30,198 nucleotides of DNA, taken from positions 1 through 30,198 of the forward strand of contig CAZDYI010000117.1 in assembly GCA_964509765.1 (NCBI GenBank). Direction: 5' to 3'. Position 1 is the first letter of the stretch; the number at the start of each line of letters is the position of its first letter. The translations under genes and the position numbers were made by a program. A model generated the notes under the pieces. That model was not told the DNA's origin, searched no databases, and was given only the letters and a program-made list of their open reading frames with translations. Positions 20,176-27,272 of the stretch are shown here, piece after piece. This stretch comes from CAZDYI01 sp964509765 (GTDB lineage Bacteria > Pseudomonadota > Gammaproteobacteria > Tethybacterales > Tethybacteraceae).

Positions 20176-21561
20176 TCACCACAGGAAGTCCACCATCTCC
20201 CTGACGAACGGCAGCACCGCCCGCTCGGCCCCCAGCGCCGCGTCAGCGAGATCGTCCGCAAGCGCGAGGTCGCGGTAGGGGCCCGCGCCGCCCACGGCCC
20301 TCTTCCACACCAGCCGCAGGACCATCGCGCCCTGCCTCGTCCTGTGCGCGAGCCACTGCGCATCGAAGGAGTCCGGCAGCGCGGCCTCGATCTCGGCCGC
20401 GCGGCGCTCAAGCTGCATGTACCTGTTCCGCGCCAGGGCGGGATCGGCGCTGTGGGCCCGCACCTCGGCGCACAGCCTCCCGAGACGCGGGCTGTAGAGG
20501 ACCGCCATGCTCACGCCGAACTCGCCCAGGACGTAGCGGACGTTGAACGAGGACCTCCCGAGCGAGGCGCGCTTGCGCGCCTTGGTCCCGGTCCCCCGGG
20601 CCATCCTGCCCGCGACCCGGTCCCAGAACGCCGCGCGCTCGGCCTTCGACGCCGCCGCGGCCGGGCCCGGCCGCCGGGCCAGGGCCCGCCAGTCGAACGG
20701 CCTGAGGGCTGCCCTGCCGCCCCGGCCCGCATGCAGGACGCAGGCCGCCACCTCCTGGTCCGTCCAGTCGCTCAGCGCCGCAACCCTGCCCGCGCCCGCC
20801 GCGGACCTCTCCTCGAGAGCGACAAGGATCCCGCCCGCGGCCCGGCCCTCCTCCGAGGCCGCCTTCGCGACCGTCGCGGTCAGGTCCCCGTCGGCCGGCC
20901 GGGCCGGCCACAGCGCGACCAGGGCGCTCCCTGCCTCCAGCCAGGCCGGAGGGGACTCGATGCGGACGGATGCCGGATCCCCGCCGCCGAGGGCCTCCGC
21001 GACGAACGCCTCCGCCCCGCCTGGGCCGACGATGCGCATCGGCGGGCCGCTTCCGGTCCTGCCGCCCGCCTCCCTCCTCCTCCTGCCCACGCGGGGGACG
21101 TAGCCCGCCGCGCCCACGAGGCTCGCGCTCCAGTCGCCGCGCTCGGCGTCCCTGAGGACCAGAAGGCTCACGAGGTGGAGCACCTCCAGCGCGCGGCTCC
21201 CCCCGTTGACCGCGTCGATGATGTCGGGCGGAAAGCCCTCCGCAACCAGGACCGCCCTGTTCGCGCCGAACTCGCTCGCGTAACGCAGCGCGCGGGCGAC
21301 GTGGTCCGCGTCGGCCGCGCCCAGCTGCGCCTCGACCACGACCAGCCCGCCTGTGGCCTCGTCCGCGCACAGCAGGTCGACCCTGCCGCCCGAAACCCTC
21401 TCTTCCGTCCCGAGCGGGTCGAGCGCGGTCCCGGTCTCGCGGCCGAGCGCCTCGAGCCGCTCGTCGCCCTGCAGCCACGCGACGAGGTCGCCCTCGCGGG
21501 GCCACACGCTCCTCGCCGGGGCGAGGGCGAGCAGCCTCGGCTCGATCTCCGCGAACGCCAC
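20176..21561 (-). CDS. PD-(D/E)XK nuclease-like protein with C-terminal DUF4268-type domain
   Basis: A 461-residue frame starts at GTG 21561, 53 bp after the stop of P1; AGAGG lies about 15 nt upstream. Residues 55-110 hold a nuclease-like core: GGRVDLL with D62, then VVVEAQLGAAD with E77-x-Q79, then a DHVARALRYASEF helix. This resembles the DxxG/ENQ..TDHDHL..L..YA pattern of proteins that pair this core with DUF4268. The C-terminal 160 residues (FWDR near the start, then L.R..A.IEAALPD) fit DUF4268. The middle, residues 170-300, is Ala/Gly/Arg-rich and I cannot assign it. Likely role, by family, is a nuclease or nuclease-derived protein of accessory or defence loci. The Lys of the textbook motif is Gln here, which I recall as normal for this family. 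The frame stays open upstream into P1, but that part is antiparallel in character to P1 coding and I reject it. Confidence 0.7.
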   Translation of the reverse strand: MAFAEIEPRLLALAPARSVWPREGDLVAWLQGDERLEALGRETGTALDPLGTEERVSGGRVDLLCADEATGGLVVVEAQLGAADADHVARALRYASEFGANRAVLVAEGFPPDIIDAVNGGSRALEVLHLVSLLVLRDAERGDWSASLVGAAGYVPRVGRRRREAGGRTGSGPPMRIVGPGGAEAFVAEALGGGDPASVRIESPPAWLEAGSALVALWPARPADGDLTATVAKAASEEGRAAGGILVALEERSAAGAGRVAALSDWTDQEVAACVLHAGRGGRAALRPFDWRALARRPGPAAAASKAERAAFWDRVAGRMARGTGTKARKRASLGRSSFNVRYVLGEFGVSMAVLYSPRLGRLCAEVRAHSADPALARNRYMQLERRAAEIEAALPDSFDAQWLAHRTRQGAMVLRLVWKRAVGGAGPYRDLALADDLADAALGAERAVLPFVREMVDFLW

Positions 21562-21579
21562 GCGGCCGCCTGCCTCTTT

Positions 21580-21596
21580 GCCGCGCGCGGCGCGGC
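21580..21596 (-). terminator. Border hairpin after P1
   Basis: About 20 nt after the TAG of P1 there is a seven-pair stem with a CGC loop (GCCGCGC, GCGCGGC). It sits at the same place as the hairpins after P2, P3 and the P relic. There is no T-tract. The following AAAGAGGCAGGCGGCCGC stretch also occurs after P3, and the nuclease GTG begins right where that shared stretch ends. Confidence 0.45.
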
Positions 21597-21614
21597 CGGA
21601 GGGCCCGTTGCGCG

Positions 21615-22313
21615 CTAGGCGCTTGCCGCCTGCCCGGCGGCGCTGTTCGAGAGAAGATCCCCCGCTTCCTCGAAGGCCTTCTCGATGACCGGCCTTTCGG
21701 CGAGAACCCTGACCCTCCGGTAGAACTCCACGAGCTCTTCGGGCGTCATCGACCTGCCTTCCTCGCTCAGCATCAGGTACATTGCCGAGACCAGGCGCAT
21801 CAGTTCGGGGAGCGGCCTCGAGACTGCGATGCCCACCGCCCTGCCGACGCTCGACCCGCACTGCTCGAGCGTTGCGGGAAAGTGCCGCAGGAAGCTCTCC
21901 CCCTTCGGCAGGACCAGGAAGTTCGGGCCGTAGGGGTGGTCCTCCCAGTAAACCGCGTGGAGCCAGCTCAGCGTGTTGATGTCGCCCTGAAGGTCCCTGC
22001 AGTTGGGCCCCAGGCTGTCCAGATAGTAATCGTACTCGAAGCCCGGGTTGTCCAGGTTGACGACCAGGAACATCGTCAGCTGCAGGACGGTGTCGTCGCA
22101 AAACGCGCCCGCGGCGCGCAGCTCCTTGATCATGTGGAGCAGGACCGCGCAGCGCTTGTCGGTGCTCTCGACCAGGGTCTCGCCAGGCTCCTCCCGCAGC
22201 TCCGCGATCCTCTCGATGTTCGTCATGCGGCGCGGCTCGCCGGACTCCGCCGGAACGGCGGCAGGCGCCGCTGCCGCCTCCGCCCTGCGCGCCATCACAT
22301 CCGCTTCAGCCAT
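21615..22313 (-). CDS. P1: uncharacterised partner of HD protein (P family, type I)
   Basis: A 232-residue soluble protein of unknown function; I do not recognise the family. After about 35 Ala/Pro-rich residues comes a core shared by four paralogues in this window: KRCAVLLHMI, LQLTMFL, GPNCRDLQ.DIN, NFLVLPKGE.FLRHFP.T and AMYLM. It has a type I C-terminal part (LSEEGRSM, ELVEFYRRVR, EKAFEEAG), shared with P3 but not with P2 or P4. No membrane segment or signal is apparent. It starts inside the end of HD1 (19-bp overlap) with GAGGAGG seven bases before the ATG, so translational coupling is very likely and a joint function with HD1 is inferred. Confidence 0.85.
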   Translation of the reverse strand: MAEADVMARRAEAAAAPAAVPAESGEPRRMTNIERIAELREEPGETLVESTDKRCAVLLHMIKELRAAGAFCDDTVLQLTMFLVVNLDNPGFEYDYYLDSLGPNCRDLQGDINTLSWLHAVYWEDHPYGPNFLVLPKGESFLRHFPATLEQCGSSVGRAVGIAVSRPLPELMRLVSAMYLMLSEEGRSMTPEELVEFYRRVRVLAERPVIEKAFEEAGDLLSNSAAGQAASA

Positions 22314-23596
22314 GCCCTTGCCTCCTCAGCTATCATTCTATCCGCATAGACGTAATGAACCTTGACCTTCGGGGTGTTGCGCATCACCCCGGAAGCCTTG
22401 GCCGAGGAGACGATCCTGCCGTCCCGGAGCCTGACCGGCATCTTCGCCGGGTTGCGCTTTTCCAACTTCCTGAAGTCCCTGATCATCTCCTCGCCGAACC
22501 TCTGCACAAGCTCCTCGTAAACCTGCTTGCCCAGCTCGCTTTTCGGGCTGAAGTCGCCCGGAAGCGACTCGTGCACCAGCTTGAAGTGCTCGCGCCTGAC
22601 TATCCTGCGCGCGTGCTCGTGTCCAGGCTCGCCCGGGTCCGCGGCCGCCCTTTCCATCAAGGCAATTACGTGGCTGTCGTTGACCTTCAGGAACCTGTCC
22701 AAGTCCAGGGGAAAGCCCACCGCGAACTCCGGCCTAGCCTTCATGAAGTCGGCCAGGTGGATGTCGTAGATCTTGCTCACCCTGTGGAAGTACACCTGCG
22801 TGTAGGTGAGGTAGCGAGCCATCAACAATGCCTCGGCGGAGCGCAAGCCCCCGATCTCGATTCCGATCTCCGGAACGTCTTCTCCGCCGGAAGCGGTCGG
22901 AAACGGCAGGATCCTGAGCGCGCCGATCAGCCGGTGGTGGTCAAACCATCCGTGTGCAACCCCGCAGTAATGGGAGTCGCGCGGCAGGTAGTCCATCCGG
23001 TCGACTCCGTACGCATCCCCGACGATGATTTCGGACAGAAGCGTCTCAAGCCTGCTGAGGTGCTTTTTTGCGACCTTTTTATAGACGTCCTTGCCCACCG
23101 CAAGCTTCGCGACGTCCTCGGGATCGAGCCTGGGATCCAGGGAGTCGCAGATCTCCTGAAACCGGGCGCTGCGGACGATCGCAAGCGTGATGTGCTCGTG
23201 GGTCACGCCCTTGGGCAGCAGCTTCCTCTCCGCCGCGTGCGAGAACGGCAGGTGGCCGAAGTCGTGGCAGATCGATCCCATCCGCCCGGCCAGGCCCCAG
23301 TACCTGCGCCGCTCCTCGTCGCATAGCTCGGGATAGGCCTTGCGCACCTCCTCGGAAAGGTTCCTTTGGCGCGTGATGACGTCGAACACGCGCCCGTTCA
23401 GGTGCATGACCCCGAACGTGTGCCCGAAGCGCGTGTGCTCCGCCCCGGGATACAGATGGCTTGCCAGGCCCAGCTGGCTGACGTGCCTCAGCCGCTGCAT
23501 GAAAGGCGAGTCGATCACCTTGCGCTCGTTCTCGCTGTAGGCGATGTCGCCGTGGATCGGGTCCCTGACCGTCGCGGTCTCTTTCCTGTGAGTCAT
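22295..23596 (-). CDS. HD1: HD-domain phosphohydrolase, SAMHD1/dGTPase-like (COG1078 type)
   Basis: 433 residues. Metal-binding HD residues are all present: H59 in TRFGHTFG, H111-D112 in CHDFGHLPFSH, and D199 in VDRMDYL followed by RDS. The N-terminus has the family signature RDPIHGDI, then D29, Q34, R37 and Q41 around FMQRLRHVSQLG. By my recall of SAMHD1 these correspond to the nucleotide-site residues D137, Q142, R145 and Q149. Family role: hydrolysis of deoxynucleoside triphosphates or other nucleotides in the cytoplasm; the substrate here is unknown. I choose ATG 23596 because AAGGGGAAG lies six bases upstream. An in-frame ATG at 23659 would add 21 residues but falls in the conserved leader box. 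P1 overlaps its last codons. Confidence 0.9.
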   Translation of the reverse strand: MTHRKETATVRDPIHGDIAYSENERKVIDSPFMQRLRHVSQLGLASHLYPGAEHTRFGHTFGVMHLNGRVFDVITRQRNLSEEVRKAYPELCDEERRRYWGLAGRMGSICHDFGHLPFSHAAERKLLPKGVTHEHITLAIVRSARFQEICDSLDPRLDPEDVAKLAVGKDVYKKVAKKHLSRLETLLSEIIVGDAYGVDRMDYLPRDSHYCGVAHGWFDHHRLIGALRILPFPTASGGEDVPEIGIEIGGLRSAEALLMARYLTYTQVYFHRVSKIYDIHLADFMKARPEFAVGFPLDLDRFLKVNDSHVIALMERAAADPGEPGHEHARRIVRREHFKLVHESLPGDFSPKSELGKQVYEELVQRFGEEMIRDFRKLEKRNPAKMPVRLRDGRIVSSAKASGVMRNTPKVKVHYVYADRMIAEEARAWLKRM

Positions 23597-23647
23597 TCTT
23601 GACTTCCCCTTACATTTCAACCTCCAGAACTTGCGCCAACTGGGGAT

Positions 23648-23669
23648 ATCATACACCATTGCGGAAACG
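23648..23669 (-). promoter_or_regulatory. Conserved leader box upstream of HD1 (possible -10 TATGAT)
   Basis: CCGCAATGGTGTATGAT lies about 50 bp before the chosen HD1 start. Nearly the same sequence precedes HD2, the HD3 relic and P3. TATGAT could be a -10 element; I find no matching -35 at 16-18 bp. The alternative is an extended N-terminus starting MVYD. Confidence 0.35.
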
Positions 23670-23684
23670 GCCGTGCCCGCAAAG

Positions 23685-23701
23685 GGTCCGCTCGCTGGAC
23701 C
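23685..23701 (-). terminator. Second border hairpin between P2 and HD1
   Basis: GGTCC and GGACC are separated by seven bases and followed on the minus strand by CTTTG. It is at the same position as the perfect terminator before P3, but with a shorter stem and a weaker T-run. Confidence 0.35.
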
Positions 23702-23705
23702 GAGG

Positions 23706-23719
23706 GGTCAGCACTGACC
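23706..23719 (-). promoter_or_regulatory. Perfect inverted repeat upstream of HD1
   Basis: GGTCAG-TG-CTGACC is a six-base perfect inverted repeat found only in this border, between the CTCAATG stretch and the second hairpin. It may be an operator-like site or a chance palindrome. Confidence 0.25.
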
Positions 23720-23772
23720 TGGATGGTCATTGAGGAGTGTGTGAGGGCGCAGCCTGCGGCCCTGCCCGCCTC

Positions 23773-23795
23773 TCGGCCGCGCGCAGCGCGGCCGA
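23773..23795 (-). terminator. Border hairpin after P2
   Basis: A ten-pair stem (TCGGCCGCGC with GCGCGGCCGA) with a 3-nt loop begins about 20 nt after the TAG of P2. It is the strongest copy of the first border hairpin and has no T-tract. Confidence 0.5.
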
Positions 23796-23810
23796 AGGGC
23801 CCGTTGCGCG

Positions 23811-24512
23811 CTAGGCGCTTGCCGCCGGTCCGCCGGCGGCGCCCTTTGAGAGCAGGGCCTGCGCCTCGACCACGGCCTTTTCGACTGCGTTCCTGTCGGA
23901 TAGCCTCCTGAGGCTGAGGTAGTAGTCTGCCGCTTCGGACTGCGACATGGACTTGCCTTTTCCGGTCTGCATCAGGAACATGGCTGTGACCAGGTACATC
24001 AGTTCATGGAACGGTCTGGAACCTGCAATGTTGACCGCAGTCGCGACGTGCGGCCTGTACCGCTCCAGCGTGAGCGGAAAATGCCGCAGGAAGTCCTCGC
24101 CCTTGGGCAGGACCAGCAGGTTCCAGCCGTGGCGGTGGCGCTCGTTGTAAATCAGGTCGCTGCGCAGGGCGTTGATGTCCTTTTGCAGGTTCCTGCAGTT
24201 GGGGCCGTCCTTGTCGAGGTAGAACTCGTAATCGAAGCCCGGGTTGTCCAGGTTGACGAGCAGGTACATCGTCAGCTGCAGGACCGTGTCGTCGCAAACC
24301 GCGCCCGCGGCGCGCATCTCCTTGATCATGTGTAGCAGGAGCGCGCAGCGCTTGTCGGTGCTCTCGAGCAGGGTCTCGTCCGGCTTCTCCCTGAGCTCGA
24401 GGATCCGCTCAAGGTTCGTCTTGCCGCTCGGTGCTGCGGCTTCCGCCAGGGGAATGGCCGGCACGGCAACTGTGCCCGCTTCCCTGTTTGCGATCACTTC
24501 CGCTTCAGCCAT
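23811..24512 (-). CDS. P2: uncharacterised partner of HD protein (P family, type II)
   Basis: 233 residues, paralogous to P1, P3 and P4, function unknown. The shared core is intact: KRCALLLHMI, LQLTMYL, DGPNCRNLQ, NLLVLPKGEDFLRHFP. The C-terminal part differs from P1 (GKGKSMS, SEAADYY, EKAVVEA.ALLSK) and matches P4, which defines a second sub-type. It ends in the same AASA tail as P1. It starts 19 bp inside HD2 with GAGGAGG seven bases before the ATG, the same arrangement as HD1-P1, so the cassette was duplicated as a unit. Confidence 0.85.
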   Translation of the reverse strand: MAEAEVIANREAGTVAVPAIPLAEAAAPSGKTNLERILELREKPDETLLESTDKRCALLLHMIKEMRAAGAVCDDTVLQLTMYLLVNLDNPGFDYEFYLDKDGPNCRNLQKDINALRSDLIYNERHRHGWNLLVLPKGEDFLRHFPLTLERYRPHVATAVNIAGSRPFHELMYLVTAMFLMQTGKGKSMSQSEAADYYLSLRRLSDRNAVEKAVVEAQALLSKGAAGGPAASA

Positions 24513-25795
24513 GCCTTCGCCTCCTCTGCCACCATTCTATCAGCATACACGAAGTCAACCTTGACCCTCGGGATTTTGTCCATCAGCTCGGAGGCCTCCG
24601 TAGAAGAGACCACCGATCCGTTGCGCATCCTGACCGGAATATTCGCCGGCTTGTGCGGTCCGTTGTCATGGAACCGCCTGAAATTCTCCTCGCCGAACTT
24701 CCGCGACAGGTCCTCCAGAACCTTTTCTCCGGGTTTGCGCTTTGAGCCAAGTTCCGGAGGAAGCGCCTCGTACACCAGCTTGAAGTGCTCCCGCCTCGAT
24801 ATCCTAGCCGCGTCCTCGTGGCCGGGCTCGCCAGGGTCCGCCGCGGCCCTTTCGATCATGGCGAAGATGTGGTTGTCGTTGATCTTCAGGTACTCATCGA
24901 CTTCCTTGGGAAAACCCCCGGCAAACTCCGGCCGCGCCTTCAGGAAGTCGACGAGGTGGATGTCGTAAATCTTCCTCACGGGATGGAAGTACACCTGCGA
25001 GTACATGAAGTAGCGCGCCGTCAGCAATGCCTCGGAGGAGCGCAGGCCGCCGATGTCGATCCCGATCACCGGCACTGCGGCGCCGCCTGCAGTTGACTGG
25101 GCCGGAAGGATCCTGAGCGAGTCGATAAGGTTGCGGTGGTCGAACATGCCGTATGCCACTCCGCAGTAAAGCGAGTCCCGCAGCACGTAGTCCATCCTGT
25201 CGGCGCCCAACGCATCCCCGACGATGATCTCCGCCAGGAGGGTCTCGAGGTCATTCAGAGGTGTTTTTTTGTCCTCGTGATACACGTCCTTGCCGACCGC
25301 GAGCTTCGCGACGTCCTCGGGGTCGAGCCTGGGCTCCATGGTGGCAAAGATCTCACCCAGCTCGTCGCTGCGGACGATCTCCAGCGTGATGTCCTCGTGG
25401 GTCTTGCCGTCGGGAAGCATTCCCTTCTCCGCCGCGTGCGACAAAGGCAGGTGACCGAAGTCGTGGCAGATCGCCCCCATGCACACCGCCTGGCCCCAGT
25501 ACCTGCGCCCCTCCTCGTCGCAGAGATCGGGACACGCCTTGCGCACCTCGTCCGTGAGGTTTTCCGGCGCGGTCAGGACCCTGTAAGCCTGGCCGGCAAG
25601 GTGCTTCACGCCGACCGAGTGCTCCCGGCGCTTGTGCGTCGCCCCTTGGTGCACGTAGCATGTCAGCGCCAGCTGAAGGATGTGCCTGAGCCTCCGGCCG
25701 GCCGTCGAGTCAAGCACCCTGAGCTCGTGCTTGTTGCAGGGGATGGCGGTGTGGACCGGGTCCCGCACCGATTCGGTCTTTTCCTTGTGAGCCAT
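24494..25795 (-). CDS. HD2: HD-domain phosphohydrolase paralogue with altered nucleotide-site residues
   Basis: 433 residues; I could number it against HD1 without gaps through residue 208, and the lengths are identical. Catalytic residues are kept: H59 in KRREHSVG, H111-D112 in CHDFGHLPLSH, D199 in ADRMDYV. The N-terminal signature is eroded: DPIHGD becomes DPVHTA, SPFMQRLRH becomes STAGRRLRH (Q34 to R), and YPGAEHTRF becomes HQGATHKRR. Since Q34 aligns with a SAMHD1 allosteric-site residue as I recall it, HD2 may have changed effector or oligomer control while keeping hydrolysis. ATG 25795 is chosen because AGAGGAA lies seven bases upstream; an in-frame ATG at 25858 is the alternative. It is coupled to P2 by a 19-bp overlap. 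Confidence 0.9.
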   Translation of the reverse strand: MAHKEKTESVRDPVHTAIPCNKHELRVLDSTAGRRLRHILQLALTCYVHQGATHKRREHSVGVKHLAGQAYRVLTAPENLTDEVRKACPDLCDEEGRRYWGQAVCMGAICHDFGHLPLSHAAEKGMLPDGKTHEDITLEIVRSDELGEIFATMEPRLDPEDVAKLAVGKDVYHEDKKTPLNDLETLLAEIIVGDALGADRMDYVLRDSLYCGVAYGMFDHRNLIDSLRILPAQSTAGGAAVPVIGIDIGGLRSSEALLTARYFMYSQVYFHPVRKIYDIHLVDFLKARPEFAGGFPKEVDEYLKINDNHIFAMIERAAADPGEPGHEDAARISRREHFKLVYEALPPELGSKRKPGEKVLEDLSRKFGEENFRRFHDNGPHKPANIPVRMRNGSVVSSTEASELMDKIPRVKVDFVYADRMVAEEAKAWLKRK

Positions 25796-25846
25796 GGTCA
25801 ATTCCTCTTTTTCATTTTTGTCCCTCTTTGCCTTGCGATGGCGCGT

Positions 25847-25866
25847 ATCATACACCATGCCGAAAT
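25847..25866 (-). promoter_or_regulatory. Conserved leader box upstream of HD2
   Basis: TTTCGGCATGGTGTATGAT is the second clear copy of the box found before HD1, followed by an A-rich leader leading to the Shine-Dalgarno of HD2. A role as promoter (TATGAT) or as an N-terminal MVYD extension is unresolved. Confidence 0.35.
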
Positions 25867-25883
25867 TAATTCATGCCCGCAAT

Positions 25884-25901
25884 GGATCCGCGCGCCGGAC
25901 C
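25884..25901 (-). terminator. Second border hairpin before HD2
   Basis: GGTCCG pairs with CGGATCC through one bulged base. It occupies the same place as the perfect terminator before P3 and is followed by ATTGC instead of a T-tract. It is probably a decayed or weak terminator. Confidence 0.3.
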
Positions 25902-25955
25902 GGCGGGCCATTGAGGAGTGTGTGAGGGCGCAGCCTGCGACCGCGGCCTGCCCCC

Positions 25956-25976
25956 CGGCCGCGCGCCGCGCGGCCG
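25956..25976 (-). terminator. Border hairpin after the P relic
   Basis: A nine-pair stem (CGGCCGCGC with GCGCGGCCG) and 3-nt loop follows the TAG of the P-gene remnant, matching the hairpins after P1, P2 and P3. Confidence 0.45.
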
Positions 25977-25992
25977 AAGGTTCCGGTGCGCG

Positions 25993-26023
25993 CTAGGCGA
26001 GCGCCGCCTGTCCGGCGGCAGCG
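25993..26023 (-). pseudogene. C-terminal remnant of a lost P-family gene (PX)
   Basis: Directly after the TGA of the upstream DUF1828/1829 gene, in another frame, the codons read AAAGQAALA and then TAG followed by CGCGC. P1 ends SAAGQAASA, TAG, CGCGC and P3 ends SAAGQEASA. These nine codons therefore look like the tail of a type I P gene whose body was replaced. The border hairpin and HD2 leader continue normally beyond it. Confidence 0.65.
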
Positions 26024-26797
26024 TCAGGCCGCGAGCTGCTTGACGAACTTCTTGCGCTCAGACCACAGGACCGGCTGGACCTGGTATGCCTCAAGCGCGC
26101 CGACGATCCCGACCTTGACTTTCGCGTTGGAATCGTTCAGCAAGGCGAGGGTCTGCGCGCCGTTCTTCCTTTCCTTCCTGATGTCCTCCAGGGCGAACAG
26201 ATAGCTGCTGACGTTGCTCTTGTTCGGGGAGTTGATCGCCTTGACTATGCGCTCGGGAGCCGCGTCGGAGTCCGGTACCAGGTAGTCGACGGCATGGTCG
26301 AAACCTGACTTTCCCTTGAGCTTCACGCGCTGGCTGAACCTGACCGAGTTCGACTTGAGGAAACTCGAGACATCCTCGTCGAAGTATGACCTTCGGCGAC
26401 GCGAAGGGGCACACATATGCAGGTCTTCCACTCTCAGCATGGCTTGTATCAGGGAGTGCAGTCCCTGTGATGCCTTCTCTTCGGGCACCATGACAAAGAG
26501 CCTTTTGTCCTCCGAACGAACCCCCACGCCGTTCAGTATGACCTCCAGCCAGTCCTTCTGGTCCTGCGACTTGAAGTCGAGGCCCAGCAAACCAAGCTCA
26601 GTCAGGATCTCTTCGTCGTCATGCAGGTGCACGCTGCCGCCTTTGCGCTCGGCAAAGACCTGCAGGCAGTCGTTCTTGCGGTCCAGGAACGGCGTTGTGA
26701 TCACGCATTCGCCCTGGTTCAGCACTTCCACTGAAAGGCCCTTGCGCAACAACGCCAGGTAGCCTGACACGATCTTCCTGCACTCTGTGGGGCTCAT
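26024..26797 (-). CDS. DUF1828/DUF1829 protein, copy 1
   Basis: 257 residues. The N-terminal half (residues about 5-95; TPFLDRKNDCLQVFAE, LHDDEEIL) fits DUF1828. The C-terminal half (about 150-240; FDHAVDYLVP, PERIVKAINSPNKSN) fits DUF1829. The molecular function of this family is not known to me; such genes occur in accessory and phage-related loci. ATG 26797 is 4 bp after the stop of the DUF6978 gene, with GAGGGA about 14 bases upstream inside that gene's end, so the two form an operon. A paralogue lies at 27594-28367 with the same length and largely the same motifs. Confidence 0.85.
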   Translation of the reverse strand: MSPTECRKIVSGYLALLRKGLSVEVLNQGECVITTPFLDRKNDCLQVFAERKGGSVHLHDDEEILTELGLLGLDFKSQDQKDWLEVILNGVGVRSEDKRLFVMVPEEKASQGLHSLIQAMLRVEDLHMCAPSRRRRSYFDEDVSSFLKSNSVRFSQRVKLKGKSGFDHAVDYLVPDSDAAPERIVKAINSPNKSNVSSYLFALEDIRKERKNGAQTLALLNDSNAKVKVGIVGALEAYQVQPVLWSERKKFVKQLAA

Positions 26798-26801
26798 GCT
26801 G

Positions 26802-27263
26802 TTATTCTAATCCCTCAATTATCAGTCGGGGACGCTTCTTGATGTTGAAGCGGTTGCAATAATCTTCATAGGTCGTCAACATGTCGCCAATGTCTCGGAA
26901 ATCCGAGACATTGATTGGGTAAGCGATTTCATCCGAATAACCCTGTTTGTACAGGTGAAGATGTGGCGTGGGCACCGATTTTCCATCGGGGTTGGGATGC
27001 GCGGGCCCCCATGTGTCCAGTCTGGCGAGCACTCCCTTTTTGAGGCCGAGGATCCGCAGCTGGAACATGAAGTTCTCCCGACGAGTGAGCCTCATGTCAA
27101 GGACCAGATTCACACTGGTGCCCTTCGCCCTCAGATCGAAGGCTTGTGCGAAGCGGGGGCAGATCGTCAACGACACGCGCACATCGAAGTCCTTGCCGGT
27201 TTCCATGAGGAAGCGAGCCTCAGCGTCGCTGAGACTATTGCTCGCCGGCAATTTCCTTGCCAC
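26802..27263 (-). CDS. DUF6978-family protein
   Basis: About 153 residues from GTG 27263. The pattern LSDAEARFL, LDMRLTRRENFMFQLRI, LARLDTWGPAHPNPDGK, PHLHLYKQGYSDEIAYPI and a final YEDYCNRFNI is characteristic of DUF6978 as I remember it, a family without known activity. The frame is open to a GTG at 27290, but a TATACT-like -10 element sits inside those first codons, so that start is unlikely. TTG 27251 is another option. No start has an ideal Shine-Dalgarno. The gene is followed after 4 bp by DUF1828/1829 copy 1, and its 3' end is duplicated as a relic near 28.4 kb. Confidence 0.75.
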   Translation of the reverse strand: MARKLPASNSLSDAEARFLMETGKDFDVRVSLTICPRFAQAFDLRAKGTSVNLVLDMRLTRRENFMFQLRILGLKKGVLARLDTWGPAHPNPDGKSVPTPHLHLYKQGYSDEIAYPINVSDFRDIGDMLTTYEDYCNRFNIKKRPRLIIEGLE

Positions 27264-27272
27264 CCTTGACAG

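Noticed and set aside
20408..21505. 365-codon minus-strand frame within the nuclease gene
   Set aside because: Alternative frame with Arg/Gly/Pro-rich composition and no motif.
20032..21618. Plus-strand open frame of 528 codons opposite the nuclease gene
   Set aside because: Composed of Arg/Pro/Ala runs; the minus frame carries the nuclease and DUF4268 motifs.
21562..22101. N-terminal extension of the nuclease frame up to 22101
   Set aside because: It overlaps P1 in another frame; P1 is conserved in four paralogues, while the extension is an Arg/Pro/Gly-rich shadow. GTG 21561 is the sensible start.
22355..23326. Plus-strand frame of 323 codons opposite HD1
   Set aside because: Antisense to a well-conserved HD protein; no independent evidence.
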